Source of the DNA: CALLPQ01 sp039819545
GTDB lineage: Bacteria; Pseudomonadota; Alphaproteobacteria; Caulobacterales; Parvularculaceae
Reading direction: 5' to 3'
Length of the DNA stretch: 64,000 bases
Assembly: GCA_039819545.1 (NCBI GenBank)
Contig: JBCBRS010000005.1
Coordinates: forward strand, 124,001-188,000
Position 1 is the first letter of the stretch. Each line of letters starts with the position of its first letter. The notes below the pieces were generated by a model that saw nothing but the letters and a program-made list of their open reading frames with translations, was not told the DNA's origin and ran no database searches. The position numbers were made by a program, and so were the translations under genes. Shown piece by piece: positions 16,143 to 25,911 of this stretch.

Positions 16143-16972
16143 TTTACGTCTCCGCGTTGGGATAGAATTTCATCAGTTCGCTGTTCCAGAACGCAAACAA
16201 GGTCCTTTAGTTTCTCTGGATCGTTCGCGTGGGGATGGAGGGTACCAAAATCGCTTTTGTCATTATCGAAATAGGCACCGGAGCGCTCCCCAAACGCCGG
16301 GTCGAGGGCGGCGCGCACGAGGATATCCGCACCGATTGAAACGTCGTTGTCTGATCCGCCCCATCCTTCCTTCACCATGTTGGTGTTGAGGAGGGAGCCA
16401 GGATTGACGGCTACGAATACGGGTCCTTGTTTATGGGTTTGCGCCATATGGACGGTCCACATGGTCAACGCCAATTTACTTTGCGCGTACGCTTCCATGT
16501 CGCCAAGCGTCTCGCCGCCCGCCATCGCGTTGGTGGAGACGGATGATTGCGCCGCTGACGAGAGGTTGATTACCCGTCCAGCCTGCGGAATGATTGGCAA
16601 CACTGCTCGCGTCAGAATATAGGGGGCAAACAGATTGACCGCAAAGCGCGTGTCGAGACCGTCATTAGTATGCGGAGCAGCTGTTTTATAAACACCAGCA
16701 TTGTTGATCAGGATATCAATAGCGGTGTGTTTACCACCAAGATCGTCGGCCATTGCTTTGACGGCGTGAAGATCAGCGAAATCCGCGACGATAATCTGAA
16801 TAGCGTCGGCATTTTCTGTGGGATGACGGCCGCGAAGATCTGTTGCCACGCGGCTTAGTTTTTCCTGATTACGGCCATGTAGGATAAGGGTGTGGCCGAT
16901 TGCGGTGAGCCGTTGAGCGGTCGCGAGGCCAATGCCGTCGGTAGCGCCAGTGATCAAAATTGTTTTTGTCAT
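16139..16972 (-). CDS. Short-chain dehydrogenase/reductase
   Basis: A 277-residue SDR with the NAD(P)-binding TGATDGIGLATAQRL glycine motif, the NNAGVY motif and a C-terminal substrate-binding region. The catalytic triad region reads NLSSAAQSS ... EAYAQSKLALT, giving the Y-x-x-x-K pair in YAQSK. I start it at the ATG at 16972 (MTKTILITGATDG) rather than the in-frame ATG at 17011, because the Rossmann motif then falls at the usual place. The substrate is unknown. It is the first gene of a two-gene operon with nfsB and is divergent from the HxlR remnant. Confidence 0.9.
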   Translation of the reverse strand: MTKTILITGATDGIGLATAQRLTAIGHTLILHGRNQEKLSRVATDLRGRHPTENADAIQIIVADFADLHAVKAMADDLGGKHTAIDILINNAGVYKTAAPHTNDGLDTRFAVNLFAPYILTRAVLPIIPQAGRVINLSSAAQSSVSTNAMAGGETLGDMEAYAQSKLALTMWTVHMAQTHKQGPVFVAVNPGSLLNTNMVKEGWGGSDNDVSIGADILVRAALDPAFGERSGAYFDNDKSDFGTLHPHANDPEKLKDLVCVLEQRTDEILSQRGDVK

Positions 16973-17114
16973 GCAAGGTTCCGCTTTGATTTCGGGCGGT
17001 GCCGATTGCACCGCACCATCCTTGTTTGGTAGCTATGGGGTTAGCCCGGCGAGGGCAAGACCGCACAATACTGGACCAAAGGCACAAGAAGGTGCCCAGC
17101 CATGGACGCGCCCG

Positions 17115-17560
17115 ATGACAATGAAACGTTTTTCCGATTACGATTGTTGCCGTGGGTGTCCGGTGGAAGCAAAGTTGGAGATTATTGGTGGCAAGTGGAA
17201 GGGCGTTATTCTTTTTCACCTTTTCGACGGGACAATGCGCCATAGCGAACTCCATCGCGCTGTCGGCGCCGTTTCCCAACGTATCCTGACAAAACAGCTT
17301 CGCGAGCCAGAGCGCGTTCACAAAAAGTGTCATCACGGTTTTTGGGTTCGAACGCGCGACCACTTAAGAATCAAGACTGCGTTTCCGCTTCAACAAAAAG
17401 TAAACGCAGTCTAGAAGAAAGTGGCCTCGTGGCCCGGCAAACCTTTGCCGAAATACCGCCGCGTGTTGAGTACAGCCTGACCGACGTGGGACGCTCGTTA
17501 GAGCCCGTGCTGATGTCACTCAAAAAGTGGGGTGAGGCGTACGCAGTTGCATCCCATTAA
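17115..17560 (+). pseudogene. HxlR-family transcriptional regulator, interrupted
   Basis: The 5' part encodes the HxlR winged-helix start (DCCRGCPVEAKLEIIGGKWK, then GVILFHL) up to RILTKQLRE at 17306. The 3' part resumes at 17411 with LEESGLVARQTFAEIPPRVE then YSLTDVGRSLEPVL, the canonical second half. Between them are 104 extra bases, which put the two parts in different frames and introduce stops. Without those bases the gene would be 113 residues, the normal HxlR length, with a seamless RELEESGLV junction. The intact gene probably regulated the divergent SDR-nfsB operon. The predicted product is a truncated protein lacking the second half of the wing domain. Confidence 0.85.
17307..17410. 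repeat. 104-bp palindromic insertion inside the HxlR gene
   Basis: The boundaries are inferred from the protein junction. The insert has two dyads: GCGCGTTC (17312-17319) with GAACGCGC (about 17350-17357), and a perfect 11-bp stem AGACTGCGTTT (17374-17384) with AAACGCAGTCT (17402-17412). It codes for nothing recognisable. Its size and hairpin build resemble small non-autonomous palindromic elements. I saw no second copy in this window. Confidence 0.65.
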
Positions 17561-17639
17561 GGCCGTAGTGGGTAAATCGAACGCGATATGCGTTCTATCA
17601 ATTTGTACACAAGGAATTGCCCACCATAATACACTCATC

Positions 17640-19733
17640 CTACCCCGCGCGGATGAGTTTGACTGCATCATCTCTGCCAAAAAGATAGAGCAGGTTCAAA
17701 AGCGCTTTACCGCGCGCTGAGGCGAGGGCGGGGTCGCGTTCGAGGATGAGTTTCGCGTCATCGCCTGCCGCCAGAAGAAGGTCGCTATGGGCTGTGATGT
17801 CGGCAAGCGCAAAGCGTGGGAAACCCGATTGCGCCGTCCCCAGAAGGTCACCGGCACCACGCAGGCGCAAGTCTTCCTCCGCGAGCCGGAACCCGTCCTC
17901 ACTTTCGCGCAAGATGGAAAGCCGGGCCTTTGCCGTCTCGCCAAGGGGCCCGCGATAGAGGAGGAGGCAGGTTGACGGTTTTTCCCCGCGCCCCACACGG
18001 CCCCGCAACTGGTGGAGCTGGGCAAGGCCAAACCGTTCGGCGTGTTCGATCACCATTACCGTTGCATTGGGGGCGTTGACGCCGACCTCGATCACGGTGG
18101 TGGCGACGAGGACCTTGACCTCTCCGTCATGAAAGCGCCCCATCACGGCGTCTTTTTCTGCCGCCTTCATCCTGCCATGCACAAGCCCGACGGTTGACCC
18201 CCAGTCACGCCCCAGCGCAGCGCGCAACGTCTCATAGCGCTCCTGCGCAGCGGTTAGCTCGATAAATTCGGATTCCTCCACGAGGGGGCACACCCAGTAA
18301 ACCTGATCGCCTTTTGTCAGGGCCCGGCGTAGGGCCTCAATGACGTCGTCAAGGCGTTCAATCGGTAATGTCCGTGTGGTAACGGGTTTACGACCCGGCG
18401 GTTTTTCGGCGATGATGCTCACATCCATATCGCCATAGGCGGTGAGTGCGAGGGTGCGCGGGATTGGCGTTGCGGTCATGACGAGGAGGTCTGGCGCGGC
18501 GCCTTTTTCGGTCAGCGCCATGCGCTGGTGAACGCCGAACCGGTGCTGTTCATCAACCACCACAAGGCCAAGAGCGCTGAACGCAACGCTTTCTTGAAAC
18601 ACCGCATGGGTTCCGAGAAGGATATGAATATCGCCGCGCGCGAGCGCTGCCAGTTTTTGTTCGCGCGCTTTACCCTTGTCACGGCCCGTGAGCACGTCAA
18701 TGACGATTTTCAGCTGTGTACAGATGGGTTCAAGGCCTTCGAGATGCTGGCGCGCTAATATTTCCGTAGGCGCCATCAGCACGGCCTGATTGCCCGCTTC
18801 CACCGCAGCCAGCATCGCCATGAGCGCCACAATGGTTTTGCCGGAGCCCACATCCCCCTGTAACAGGCGGACCATGCGATGAGGCGTTGCCATATCCTCA
18901 AAAATATCGCCAAGCGCGCTTTGCTGGGCACTGGTCAACGCATAAGGCAGGCTCCTTTTGGCTTGAGCCCGTAAGGTGCCGGTGCCTGTCTGGGCGATGC
19001 CTTTGACCTTGACCCGGTCACGGCGGATAAGCGCCAGGGCAAGCTGGTTTGCTAAAAACTCGTCATAGGCAAGGCGCAACCGATTCGGTGTTTGCAGGCC
19101 AAGGTCGCCGTCGCTCTGCGGCTGGTGGAGGGCGACGATGGCCGCCTGCCAGCCTGGCCACTTGTGTTTTGCAAGCCAGCTTTCATCTTGCCATTCGTCG
19201 AGCGCAGGGACCTGACCCACTGCCTGCACGACCGCCTTGCGCATAACCGCACCGGACAGACCAGCCGTTAGCGGATAAACCGGCTCAAACAGGGGCAGGT
19301 CATCGCTGCGCGCCGGGTCCACAATATGATCCGGGTGGGTCATTTGTCGCCCGCCGCCAAACTCCTCCAGCCTGCCACTGATCAACCGCTTTTGCCCCTC
19401 CGGCAGGGCGCGTTGTAAATAGTCCGTACGGGCATGAAAAAACACAAGGGTCATAAATCCTGTGTCGTCAGAGCAGATTATCCGGTAAGGCTGGCGCCGG
19501 TTTGGGGCGGGTTCATGGCGGTCCACATGCACCAGCATGGTGGCAAGGCCGCCAGCCTGCGCCTCGGCAATCTTTGGGCGAAAACTGCGGTCAATCAATC
19601 CAGCCGGCGGCGTGAGGACGAGATTGACAAGGCGCGGGCCCGCAACCTTATTGATAAGCGCGGCAACCTTTGGCCCCACGCCGGTCAGGCTGGTGGTGTC
19701 GCGAAACAGGGGATTGAGAATCGACGGGCGCAT
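17640..19733 (-). CDS. recG: ATP-dependent DNA helicase RecG
   Basis: RecG reverses stalled replication forks and migrates branched DNA. From the ATG at 19733 it is 697 residues, the usual length. It has the N-terminal wedge/OB domain, Walker A GDVGSGKTIVALMA, the DEQHRFGVHQR motif II, the TATPIPRTLALTAYGDMDVS motif, and the C-terminal helicase motifs VIEVGVNAPNATVMVIEHAE and HQLRGRVGRG. The frame extends 24 codons further upstream, but those codons run up to and overlap the start of divergent sdhE and lie outside the family homology. Confidence 0.96.
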   Translation of the reverse strand: MRPSILNPLFRDTTSLTGVGPKVAALINKVAGPRLVNLVLTPPAGLIDRSFRPKIAEAQAGGLATMLVHVDRHEPAPNRRQPYRIICSDDTGFMTLVFFHARTDYLQRALPEGQKRLISGRLEEFGGGRQMTHPDHIVDPARSDDLPLFEPVYPLTAGLSGAVMRKAVVQAVGQVPALDEWQDESWLAKHKWPGWQAAIVALHQPQSDGDLGLQTPNRLRLAYDEFLANQLALALIRRDRVKVKGIAQTGTGTLRAQAKRSLPYALTSAQQSALGDIFEDMATPHRMVRLLQGDVGSGKTIVALMAMLAAVEAGNQAVLMAPTEILARQHLEGLEPICTQLKIVIDVLTGRDKGKAREQKLAALARGDIHILLGTHAVFQESVAFSALGLVVVDEQHRFGVHQRMALTEKGAAPDLLVMTATPIPRTLALTAYGDMDVSIIAEKPPGRKPVTTRTLPIERLDDVIEALRRALTKGDQVYWVCPLVEESEFIELTAAQERYETLRAALGRDWGSTVGLVHGRMKAAEKDAVMGRFHDGEVKVLVATTVIEVGVNAPNATVMVIEHAERFGLAQLHQLRGRVGRGEKPSTCLLLYRGPLGETAKARLSILRESEDGFRLAEEDLRLRGAGDLLGTAQSGFPRFALADITAHSDLLLAAGDDAKLILERDPALASARGKALLNLLYLFGRDDAVKLIRAG

Positions 19734-19804
19734 GGGCCGGAGTGTACCCGCTGCGGCGATCTCATCAATTGGCGGCGGCGGGACAATTGTGATACCCTCT
19801 ATCA

Positions 19805-20092
19805 ATGGCAGAAGATATTAATACCCGGCGCAAACGTCTCCTCCACCAGGCAACCTATCGCGGCTTCAAGGAGGCCGATATTGTCATTGGCGGTTTTGCA
19901 CGGGCGCACCTCTCGACCATGGAAACTGCTGAGCTTGATGAATTTGAGGCGCTGATCTCCTTTTCCGACAAGCAGCTTTATGAATGGCTGATGGGCAAGC
20001 AGGAACCACCGGCCAATATTATCGGCCCGGTCTTTGAGCGGATGCGCGCATTCGATGCGGCCAAGGCTGTACGCGAGATGACGGCGCAGTAA
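19805..20092 (+). CDS. sdhE: Succinate dehydrogenase assembly factor SdhE
   Basis: Small (95-residue) flavinylation factor that promotes covalent FAD attachment to the SdhA subunit. It shows the family RG-x-x-E motif in TYRGFKEAD, the DEFEALISFSDKQLYEWLMG segment and the C-terminal PANIIGPVFERMR helix. It is divergent from recG with a short shared promoter region, as in other alphaproteobacteria. Confidence 0.93.
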   Translation: MAEDINTRRKRLLHQATYRGFKEADIVIGGFARAHLSTMETAELDEFEALISFSDKQLYEWLMGKQEPPANIIGPVFERMRAFDAAKAVREMTAQ

Positions 20093-20318
20093 TGTCTTCG
20101 TATTTTGACCCTCGGGTTCTGAGGCCGTTGAAACAGCCCCGGGATCACGTCTGGCCACTCGGAGTATGGGATTATGAAGCCGAATTTCCGGGCTTGATAC
20201 GCGGTGCAGATTAGCAGGCTCGAGATTTGCACGGCCAGACGTTGAGGATGTTTGCCCCGGGCAATTAATGCTATTGCCTCCGCAAGTCCCCACCACGAGC
20301 CATTGACCCGCCACCAAC

Positions 20319-21143
20319 ATGAGATACTCCATGGACAGCGCCCCTGAAATCGATCCCCAACATCAAGATCCGAAAAATATCCGTACCCTGTTGACTGTGA
20401 TGGCGCGGCTGCGTGCGCCCGGCGGGTGCCCGTGGGATGTGGAACAGACGTTTGATACGATTGCGCCTTTTACTATTGAAGAAGCGTATGAGGTCGCCGA
20501 CGCCATCGCGCGAAATGACCTGACTGACCTGAAGGAGGAGCTCGGCGATCTTTTGTTCCAGACTGTCTTTCATGCGCAGATGGCGAGCGAGGTCGATGCC
20601 TTTACGTTTGACGATGTAGTCGAGGCGGTCACGACCAAGATGATCCGGCGACACCCACATGTTTTTGGCGATGACAAAACGCGGACGCAAGAAGAACAAG
20701 GACGGGCCTGGGAAGAAATGAAGGCCGCTGAACGCGCGGCAAAGGGCAAGACCAGCCTGCTTGATGATGTACCGTTCGGATTGCCGGCCTTGACCCGGGC
20801 GGTCAAACTTCAAAAACGCGCAGCCCGGATTGGGTTTGACTGGCCGTCAGCGCGCGAGGTGCTCCACAAGATCAATGAGGAGACAAAGGAGCTTGCGGAC
20901 GCCGTGGATCAGGATGATCCTGATGCCATCGAAGACGAGTTCGGCGATCTTCTTTTCGTGCTGGCTAACCTGTCCCGCCATCTGAAGATTGATCCGGAAC
21001 ATGCATTACGCCGCGCCAATGAGAAATTCTCCCGCCGGTTCCGCGCCGTGGAAACACGGCACAATGGCGCAGAGGAAAAACCCGACCTTGAGACCATGGA
21101 AGCGTGGTGGGTCGACGCCAAAGCGACTGAAAAAAACCGGTAA
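20319..21143 (+). CDS. mazG: Nucleoside triphosphate pyrophosphohydrolase MazG
   Basis: Hydrolyses non-canonical or excess NTPs to NMP and pyrophosphate. The 274 residues carry two tandem MazG helical domains. The first has the strong metal motif EEAYEV ... KEELGDLL after APGGCPWDVEQTF, and the second has EETKELADAV ... EDEFGDLLFVLANL. An ATG at 20331 is an alternative start. It converges with mfd, leaving a 16-base gap. Confidence 0.95.
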   Translation: MRYSMDSAPEIDPQHQDPKNIRTLLTVMARLRAPGGCPWDVEQTFDTIAPFTIEEAYEVADAIARNDLTDLKEELGDLLFQTVFHAQMASEVDAFTFDDVVEAVTTKMIRRHPHVFGDDKTRTQEEQGRAWEEMKAAERAAKGKTSLLDDVPFGLPALTRAVKLQKRAARIGFDWPSAREVLHKINEETKELADAVDQDDPDAIEDEFGDLLFVLANLSRHLKIDPEHALRRANEKFSRRFRAVETRHNGAEEKPDLETMEAWWVDAKATEKNR

Positions 21144-21159
21144 GCGCCGGGTAGAAGGT

Positions 21160-24100
21160 CTAATGCCCGGCACCTTCCGTGTCCTGCGCGATATCGAGGA
21201 GCAGGCTCAAAACGCGGCGACACCCTTTCAGACGGGCACGCTCATCGGGCCATTCCTGTTTGAAGACAACTTTTTGATCGGGCCGCAATTTCACATCATA
21301 GGGCGAGGTCGCAATAAACTGAACCAAGCCAGCGGGGTTCGCAAACGCGTTATTGCGGAAGGAAACCACGGCGCCTTTGGGCCCTGCATCAATCTTTGCC
21401 ACGCCTGCTTTGCGGCAAAGGCCTTTTATCGCCACGATCTCCATAAGGTAGCTGACCTCCGACGGCATCGGACCGAACCGGTCGATCAATTCAGCGGCAA
21501 AGCCGTCCAGATCTTCCTGTTCCGTCAAGTCGCCAAGACGGCGATAGAGCGCCATGCGCACATCAAGGTCGGCCACATAATGATCGGGGATGAGCACCGC
21601 CGTACCGATATTGATTTGCGGTGACCAGCTGGCGTCACTGGTTGCCTCGCCGTCTTTGAGTTCGGCGACCGCCTCTTCCAGCATATGCTGGTACAGCTCT
21701 ACGCCAACTTCTTTTACGTGACCCGATTGCTCCTCACCCAGAAGATTACCGGCCCCGCGAATATCAAGATCGTGGGAGGCAAGCGTAAAGCCCGCGCCGA
21801 GCGTATCGAGCGACTGCATCACTTTAAGACGCCGCTCCGCCCCTGGGGTGAGTTTCTTGCGCGCCGGGACGGTCAGGTAGGCATAAGCGCGCTGTTTCGA
21901 GCGCCCGACCCGGCCTCGGATCTGATAAAGCTGCGCCAGGCCGAAAAGATCAGCCTTATGAACAATCAGCGTATTGGCTGCGGGAATATCGAGCCCGGAT
22001 TCGATGATGGTTGTGGCCACCAGTACATCAAACTGCCCCTCATAGAAGGCCGTCATGATATCTTCCAGCTCACCGGCAGCCATTTGTCCGTGGGCGGTCT
22101 TGAATTTGAGCTCCGGCATTTGCGCGGTGAGGAATTCTGCCACGTCGGTGAGATCACTAATACGCGGGACCACATAAAAACTCTGCCCGCCGCGATAGTG
22201 TTCGCGCAGCAAGGTCTCGCGCGCTACCACCGGATCGAACGGCCCTACGGTGGTGCGCACGGCCAGCCGGTCCACCGGCGGTGTGGCAATCAGCGACAGA
22301 TCGCGAATGCCCGTCATGGCAAGTTGCAAGGTTCGCGGGATCGGTGTTGCGGTCAGCGTCAAGACGTGCGTATCGGCGCGGAATTCTTTCAGGCGCTCTT
22401 TGTGCTTCACGCCGAAATGCTGTTCCTCATCAACGATGATCAGGCCAAGATCGCGAAACTTGGTGGACTTTGAAAGAAGGGCGTGGGTACCAACAACAAT
22501 ATCAATGGTACCATCGTCCATACCGGTGCGGGTGGCGCTCATGCTCTTGGTGCTGACCATCCTGGAAAGCTGGCCGATCCTGACCGGAAAGCCCTTGAAC
22601 CGCTCGGTAAAATTCTTGAAATGCTGACGAACGAGGAGCGTTGTGGGCGCGATAACCGCAACCTGTTTACCGGATAGCGCCGTAATAAACGCCGCCCGTA
22701 AGGCAACCTCGGTTTTGCCAAAACCCACATCACCGCAAACAAGGCGATCCATGGGTGTGCCCTTGGCGAGGTCTTCGGTCACTGCGGCAATGGCATTTAA
22801 TTGATCTTCGGTTTCCGCATAAGGAAAGCGTGCGCAGAATTCATCATAGGCCCCCTCCGGCGGCATGATTGCGGCGGCTTTTTTCATGGCGCGCTGGGCA
22901 GCGATCTTGATCAGCTGCTCCGCCAGCATGCGGATGCGCGCTTTCATCTTCGATTTGCGCGCTTGCCACGCGGCTCCGCCCAGCCGATCTAATTGGCTAT
23001 CATTGCCGGTTTCGCTGGTATCTGATCCGTATCGGGAGAGAAGATCGATATTCTCCACTGGCAGATAGAGCTTGTCGCCGCCCGCATAAACCAGGAGAAG
23101 GCAATCGTGCGGGGCGCCTTGCACTTCCAGTGTTTCGAGCCCGTCATAGCGCCCAATACCGTGCTCCACATGGACCACGAGATCACTAACACTCAAGGAC
23201 GCCGCCTCGGTCAGGAAGTTATCGGCCCGCTTGCGCCGCGTCTTGCGCACCAGCCGGTCGCCGAGAATATCCTGCTCGGAGATGAAAACGAGACCCGGTA
23301 CTTCAAACCCGGTTTCAAGACCTAGAACCGCCGTACACGGTGTATCTTGCGTTCGGTCAATCGCCGCCATGGTGGTCACATGGTCAATCGAGCCCAGACC
23401 ATGGTCACCAAGCACAGACCGCATACGGTCGGCGGAGCCTTCTGACCAGCACGCGATGATGGCCTTGCGCCCGCCCGCGCGCTGATCGTCTATATGGATT
23501 TTGACTGCATCAAAGACATTGAGTTTTTCTGCGGCGCGCTCGGCGGCAAAACTGCGTCCCACGCGGCCTTGCATGGAGAAGGCCCGGCGCCCCGCTGCGG
23601 CAGAAAAAGGCGAGAGCGTACGCACTTTTGCGGTTTGCAGGTGGCCCGCAAAATCCTCCGTTGTCAGATAGAGTGCCTCCGGCGGCAATGGGCGATAGGC
23701 GGGCGCAGCAAAGGCGTTATCCTTGCCTTTGGGCTGCGCCATCTGCAAATCTTCCGCCCGCGCCGCATAATAATCCTGAACGGAGGAAAGGCGCTCGTCG
23801 CCAGCCTCCGCGCTCAGATGTTCCGTGATGATCAGGGCCTCATCGGCGAAATCGAAGAGGGTGTCTTTCGTCTCATAGAAGAGCGGCAGCCAATGCTCCA
23901 TACCGGCATGGTTGCGCCCCGCACTCACCGCCTCATAGACCGGGTCATCACTTGCCGGTCCAAAGGTCGCCACATAGGCTGTGCGAAACCGGGAGATCGC
24001 ATCGGGCGTTAACAGGACTTCGCTGGCGGCGGCAAGATCAACGCGCTTAAGCTGACGTGTGGTCCGCTGCGTCGCCGCATCAAAGGCGCGGATCGACTCC

Positions 24101-24696
24101 AGGCTGTCACCAAAAAAATCAAGTCGGATGGGTTCATCTGCACCCGGCGGAAATATATCCATCAGCCCGCCGCGTACGGCAAACTCCCCCGGCTCGCGCA
24201 CCGTACTGGCGCGCGTATAGCCATTCGCGGCAAGATAACCCATGAGGCTATCCATATCCACGTCGCTGCCCGGTTTTGCGCCAAACCCGGCCGACGCAAT
24301 GACGTCGCGCGGCGGGGTACGCTGCAAAATGGCATTGATGGCCGTGACAATGATCAAGGGGCCATCATTTTGTTTGTGCGCGCTCATCATGGCGAGCGTT
24401 GCCATGCGTTGGGAGGAGACTGCACTGGACGGCGACACCCGGTCATAGGGTAGGCAGTCCCACGCGGGATAGTCGAGCGTCGGTATATCAGGGGCAAAAA
24501 ACTGCAACGCTTCGCGCATGGCATTGGCCCGGGCGGCGTCCCGCGCCACGTACAAAATGATCCCCTCGTGATGGGCCGCCGCATCGCACACCGCCATGGC
24601 ATCAACCCCATCGGGCGCATCATGGATGGTGAGCGTACCCGCCTGCGACCAGGCCTCTCGCGCGCTCATGATAGCGGTTCCGGATGTCATGCTCAT
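21160..24696 (-). CDS. mfd: Transcription-repair coupling factor Mfd
   Basis: Mfd removes RNA polymerase stalled at lesions and recruits UvrA. I start it at the ATG at 24696 (about 1178 residues), because the 42 codons further upstream look non-homologous. Recognisable parts are the UvrB-like N-terminal domain (VREPGEFAVRGGLMDIFPPG), the RNA polymerase-interaction and RecG-like translocase region (VHVEHGIGRYDGLETLEV, Walker A GDVGFGKTEVALRA, DEEQHFGVKHKE, TATPIPRTLQLAMTGIRDLS, QIRGRVGRS) and the C-terminal TRCF domain. Confidence 0.96.
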   Translation of the reverse strand: MSMTSGTAIMSAREAWSQAGTLTIHDAPDGVDAMAVCDAAAHHEGIILYVARDAARANAMREALQFFAPDIPTLDYPAWDCLPYDRVSPSSAVSSQRMATLAMMSAHKQNDGPLIIVTAINAILQRTPPRDVIASAGFGAKPGSDVDMDSLMGYLAANGYTRASTVREPGEFAVRGGLMDIFPPGADEPIRLDFFGDSLESIRAFDAATQRTTRQLKRVDLAAASEVLLTPDAISRFRTAYVATFGPASDDPVYEAVSAGRNHAGMEHWLPLFYETKDTLFDFADEALIITEHLSAEAGDERLSSVQDYYAARAEDLQMAQPKGKDNAFAAPAYRPLPPEALYLTTEDFAGHLQTAKVRTLSPFSAAAGRRAFSMQGRVGRSFAAERAAEKLNVFDAVKIHIDDQRAGGRKAIIACWSEGSADRMRSVLGDHGLGSIDHVTTMAAIDRTQDTPCTAVLGLETGFEVPGLVFISEQDILGDRLVRKTRRKRADNFLTEAASLSVSDLVVHVEHGIGRYDGLETLEVQGAPHDCLLLVYAGGDKLYLPVENIDLLSRYGSDTSETGNDSQLDRLGGAAWQARKSKMKARIRMLAEQLIKIAAQRAMKKAAAIMPPEGAYDEFCARFPYAETEDQLNAIAAVTEDLAKGTPMDRLVCGDVGFGKTEVALRAAFITALSGKQVAVIAPTTLLVRQHFKNFTERFKGFPVRIGQLSRMVSTKSMSATRTGMDDGTIDIVVGTHALLSKSTKFRDLGLIIVDEEQHFGVKHKERLKEFRADTHVLTLTATPIPRTLQLAMTGIRDLSLIATPPVDRLAVRTTVGPFDPVVARETLLREHYRGGQSFYVVPRISDLTDVAEFLTAQMPELKFKTAHGQMAAGELEDIMTAFYEGQFDVLVATTIIESGLDIPAANTLIVHKADLFGLAQLYQIRGRVGRSKQRAYAYLTVPARKKLTPGAERRLKVMQSLDTLGAGFTLASHDLDIRGAGNLLGEEQSGHVKEVGVELYQHMLEEAVAELKDGEATSDASWSPQINIGTAVLIPDHYVADLDVRMALYRRLGDLTEQEDLDGFAAELIDRFGPMPSEVSYLMEIVAIKGLCRKAGVAKIDAGPKGAVVSFRNNAFANPAGLVQFIATSPYDVKLRPDQKVVFKQEWPDERARLKGCRRVLSLLLDIAQDTEGAGH

Positions 24697-24900
24697 AAGA
24701 GGTCTGCCATAGCAAAAGGCGCGATCACCGAAAGTAATGATCGCGTTTAACAAGAGGCGTGGTGGTAGGGCGATGTCTGGCGCAACGCAAGGAAGATCGG
24801 GTTGGTCGGCGCGGTGTAACAACGCGGTTGGGAGGTTTTGGTCACAGGTCTGAGGTCTGCACTTCGGTTGACCGGGGTCTGTCTGCGCGGGTTTGGCGGA

Positions 24901-25464
24901 TCAGCTCCCCGATCTATGATGATCGGAGGAGCCGTTACTGCCACCCGCGGGCGCATTGCGGTGAACCGGTACGCGCACCGACATCATTCCAGCGTTTTCA
25001 AAAGTCAGTGTAAGCTCAAACGTGGTGTCAGCCTCCAGCGGTGCCTTTACCCCGATGAGCATCACGTGCAGGCCGCCGGATTCAAAGGCGAGCGGCGTGG
25101 CTTGAGCGACTGCCAGCGACGGCATTGGCACCATGGCGCGCCGGCCGGATGCGTCTGTTCTCGTCTCATGGATTTCCGTGGCATCGGCAATTGCTGTCTC
25201 TGCCTTGAGGAGCGTGTCGGCCTCTGCGCCGGGACACAGCATAAAGTAAATCGCGCTGGTGCCGCCAACAGCGAGGGCGGGGCGTGCCCAGGGTGAGACC
25301 ACTGTTGGTGCTTGTGCGTCCTGACCGGCGCACGCGCTCGCCCCGGGTGGGGACACTGTGCGCACGTTTGCACTCTCGCCCTCTTCGCCCTGTGAACAGG
25401 CAGAAAGAAGCGCCAACGCGCCAAGGCGGGCCAAGCGCCGGCCAGTGGAAAAAGACAGGGTCAT
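24901..25464 (-). CDS. PCu(A)C-type copper chaperone, probable lipoprotein
   Basis: A periplasmic Cu(I) carrier of the DUF461/PCu(A)C family, which delivers copper to cytochrome oxidase. From the ATG at 25464 it is 187 residues with a lipobox ALLSAC. The copper ligand pattern is visible as His (EIHET), two Met residues (MVPM) and HVM in SGGLHVMLIGVKAPL. Two C-terminal His residues in SDHHRSG may add metal binding. It is encoded alone between mfd and DUF3126. Confidence 0.85.
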   Translation of the reverse strand: MTLSFSTGRRLARLGALALLSACSQGEEGESANVRTVSPPGASACAGQDAQAPTVVSPWARPALAVGGTSAIYFMLCPGAEADTLLKAETAIADATEIHETRTDASGRRAMVPMPSLAVAQATPLAFESGGLHVMLIGVKAPLEADTTFELTLTFENAGMMSVRVPVHRNAPAGGSNGSSDHHRSGS

Positions 25465-25662
25465 GGGAAAGCCTCCAGATTGGCACCGAAGTACCGACGA
25501 AAACCTACCGATAGATAAGATGCAGAGCGCCAATTGCGATGCGACAGTTTAGGAAATTGATCGCCCGCCGCCGCGCCAGCCGCGCAAAAAAACAGGGGTA
25601 GTTGTTGGCCTGCGAGAAATCACGTAAACCCCACCAACCATCACTCTTGCGGGACCGACGCC

Positions 25663-25875
25663 ATGAATGCTTCTGAAATTGCACGCTTGAAAACTTACTT
25701 TGTCGAAAAATTCGGACTGACAACCATCGATATCCGCGCGCGTGAGCGCAAAACCGATTCGGCGGAAGTTTATCTGGGCGATGAATTTATCGGCGTGATC
25801 TTTCGCGACGATGAGGATGGCGACGTGTCCTACGATTTCAACATGGCCATTCTGGAAATTGATTTGCCGGAATAG
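25663..25875 (+). CDS. DUF3126 family protein
   Basis: A 70-residue acidic, soluble protein that matches the DUF3126 pattern (IARLKTYFVEKFGL ... EVYLGDEFIGVIFRDDEDGD then VSYDFNMAILEIDL). The family is largely restricted to alphaproteobacteria and has no known function. The start is supported by GACGCC-ATG context and full-length family agreement. Confidence 0.85.
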   Translation: MNASEIARLKTYFVEKFGLTTIDIRARERKTDSAEVYLGDEFIGVIFRDDEDGDVSYDFNMAILEIDLPE

Positions 25876-25911
25876 CGTTTGCCCCGTGCGCCATCGAGGC
25901 CGGAGGCATCC

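Noticed and set aside
17307..17365. A tRNA-like T-arm GGTTCGAA and ACCA in the HxlR insert
   Set aside because: The flanking bases do not form T- or acceptor stems; only the loop-like motif is present.
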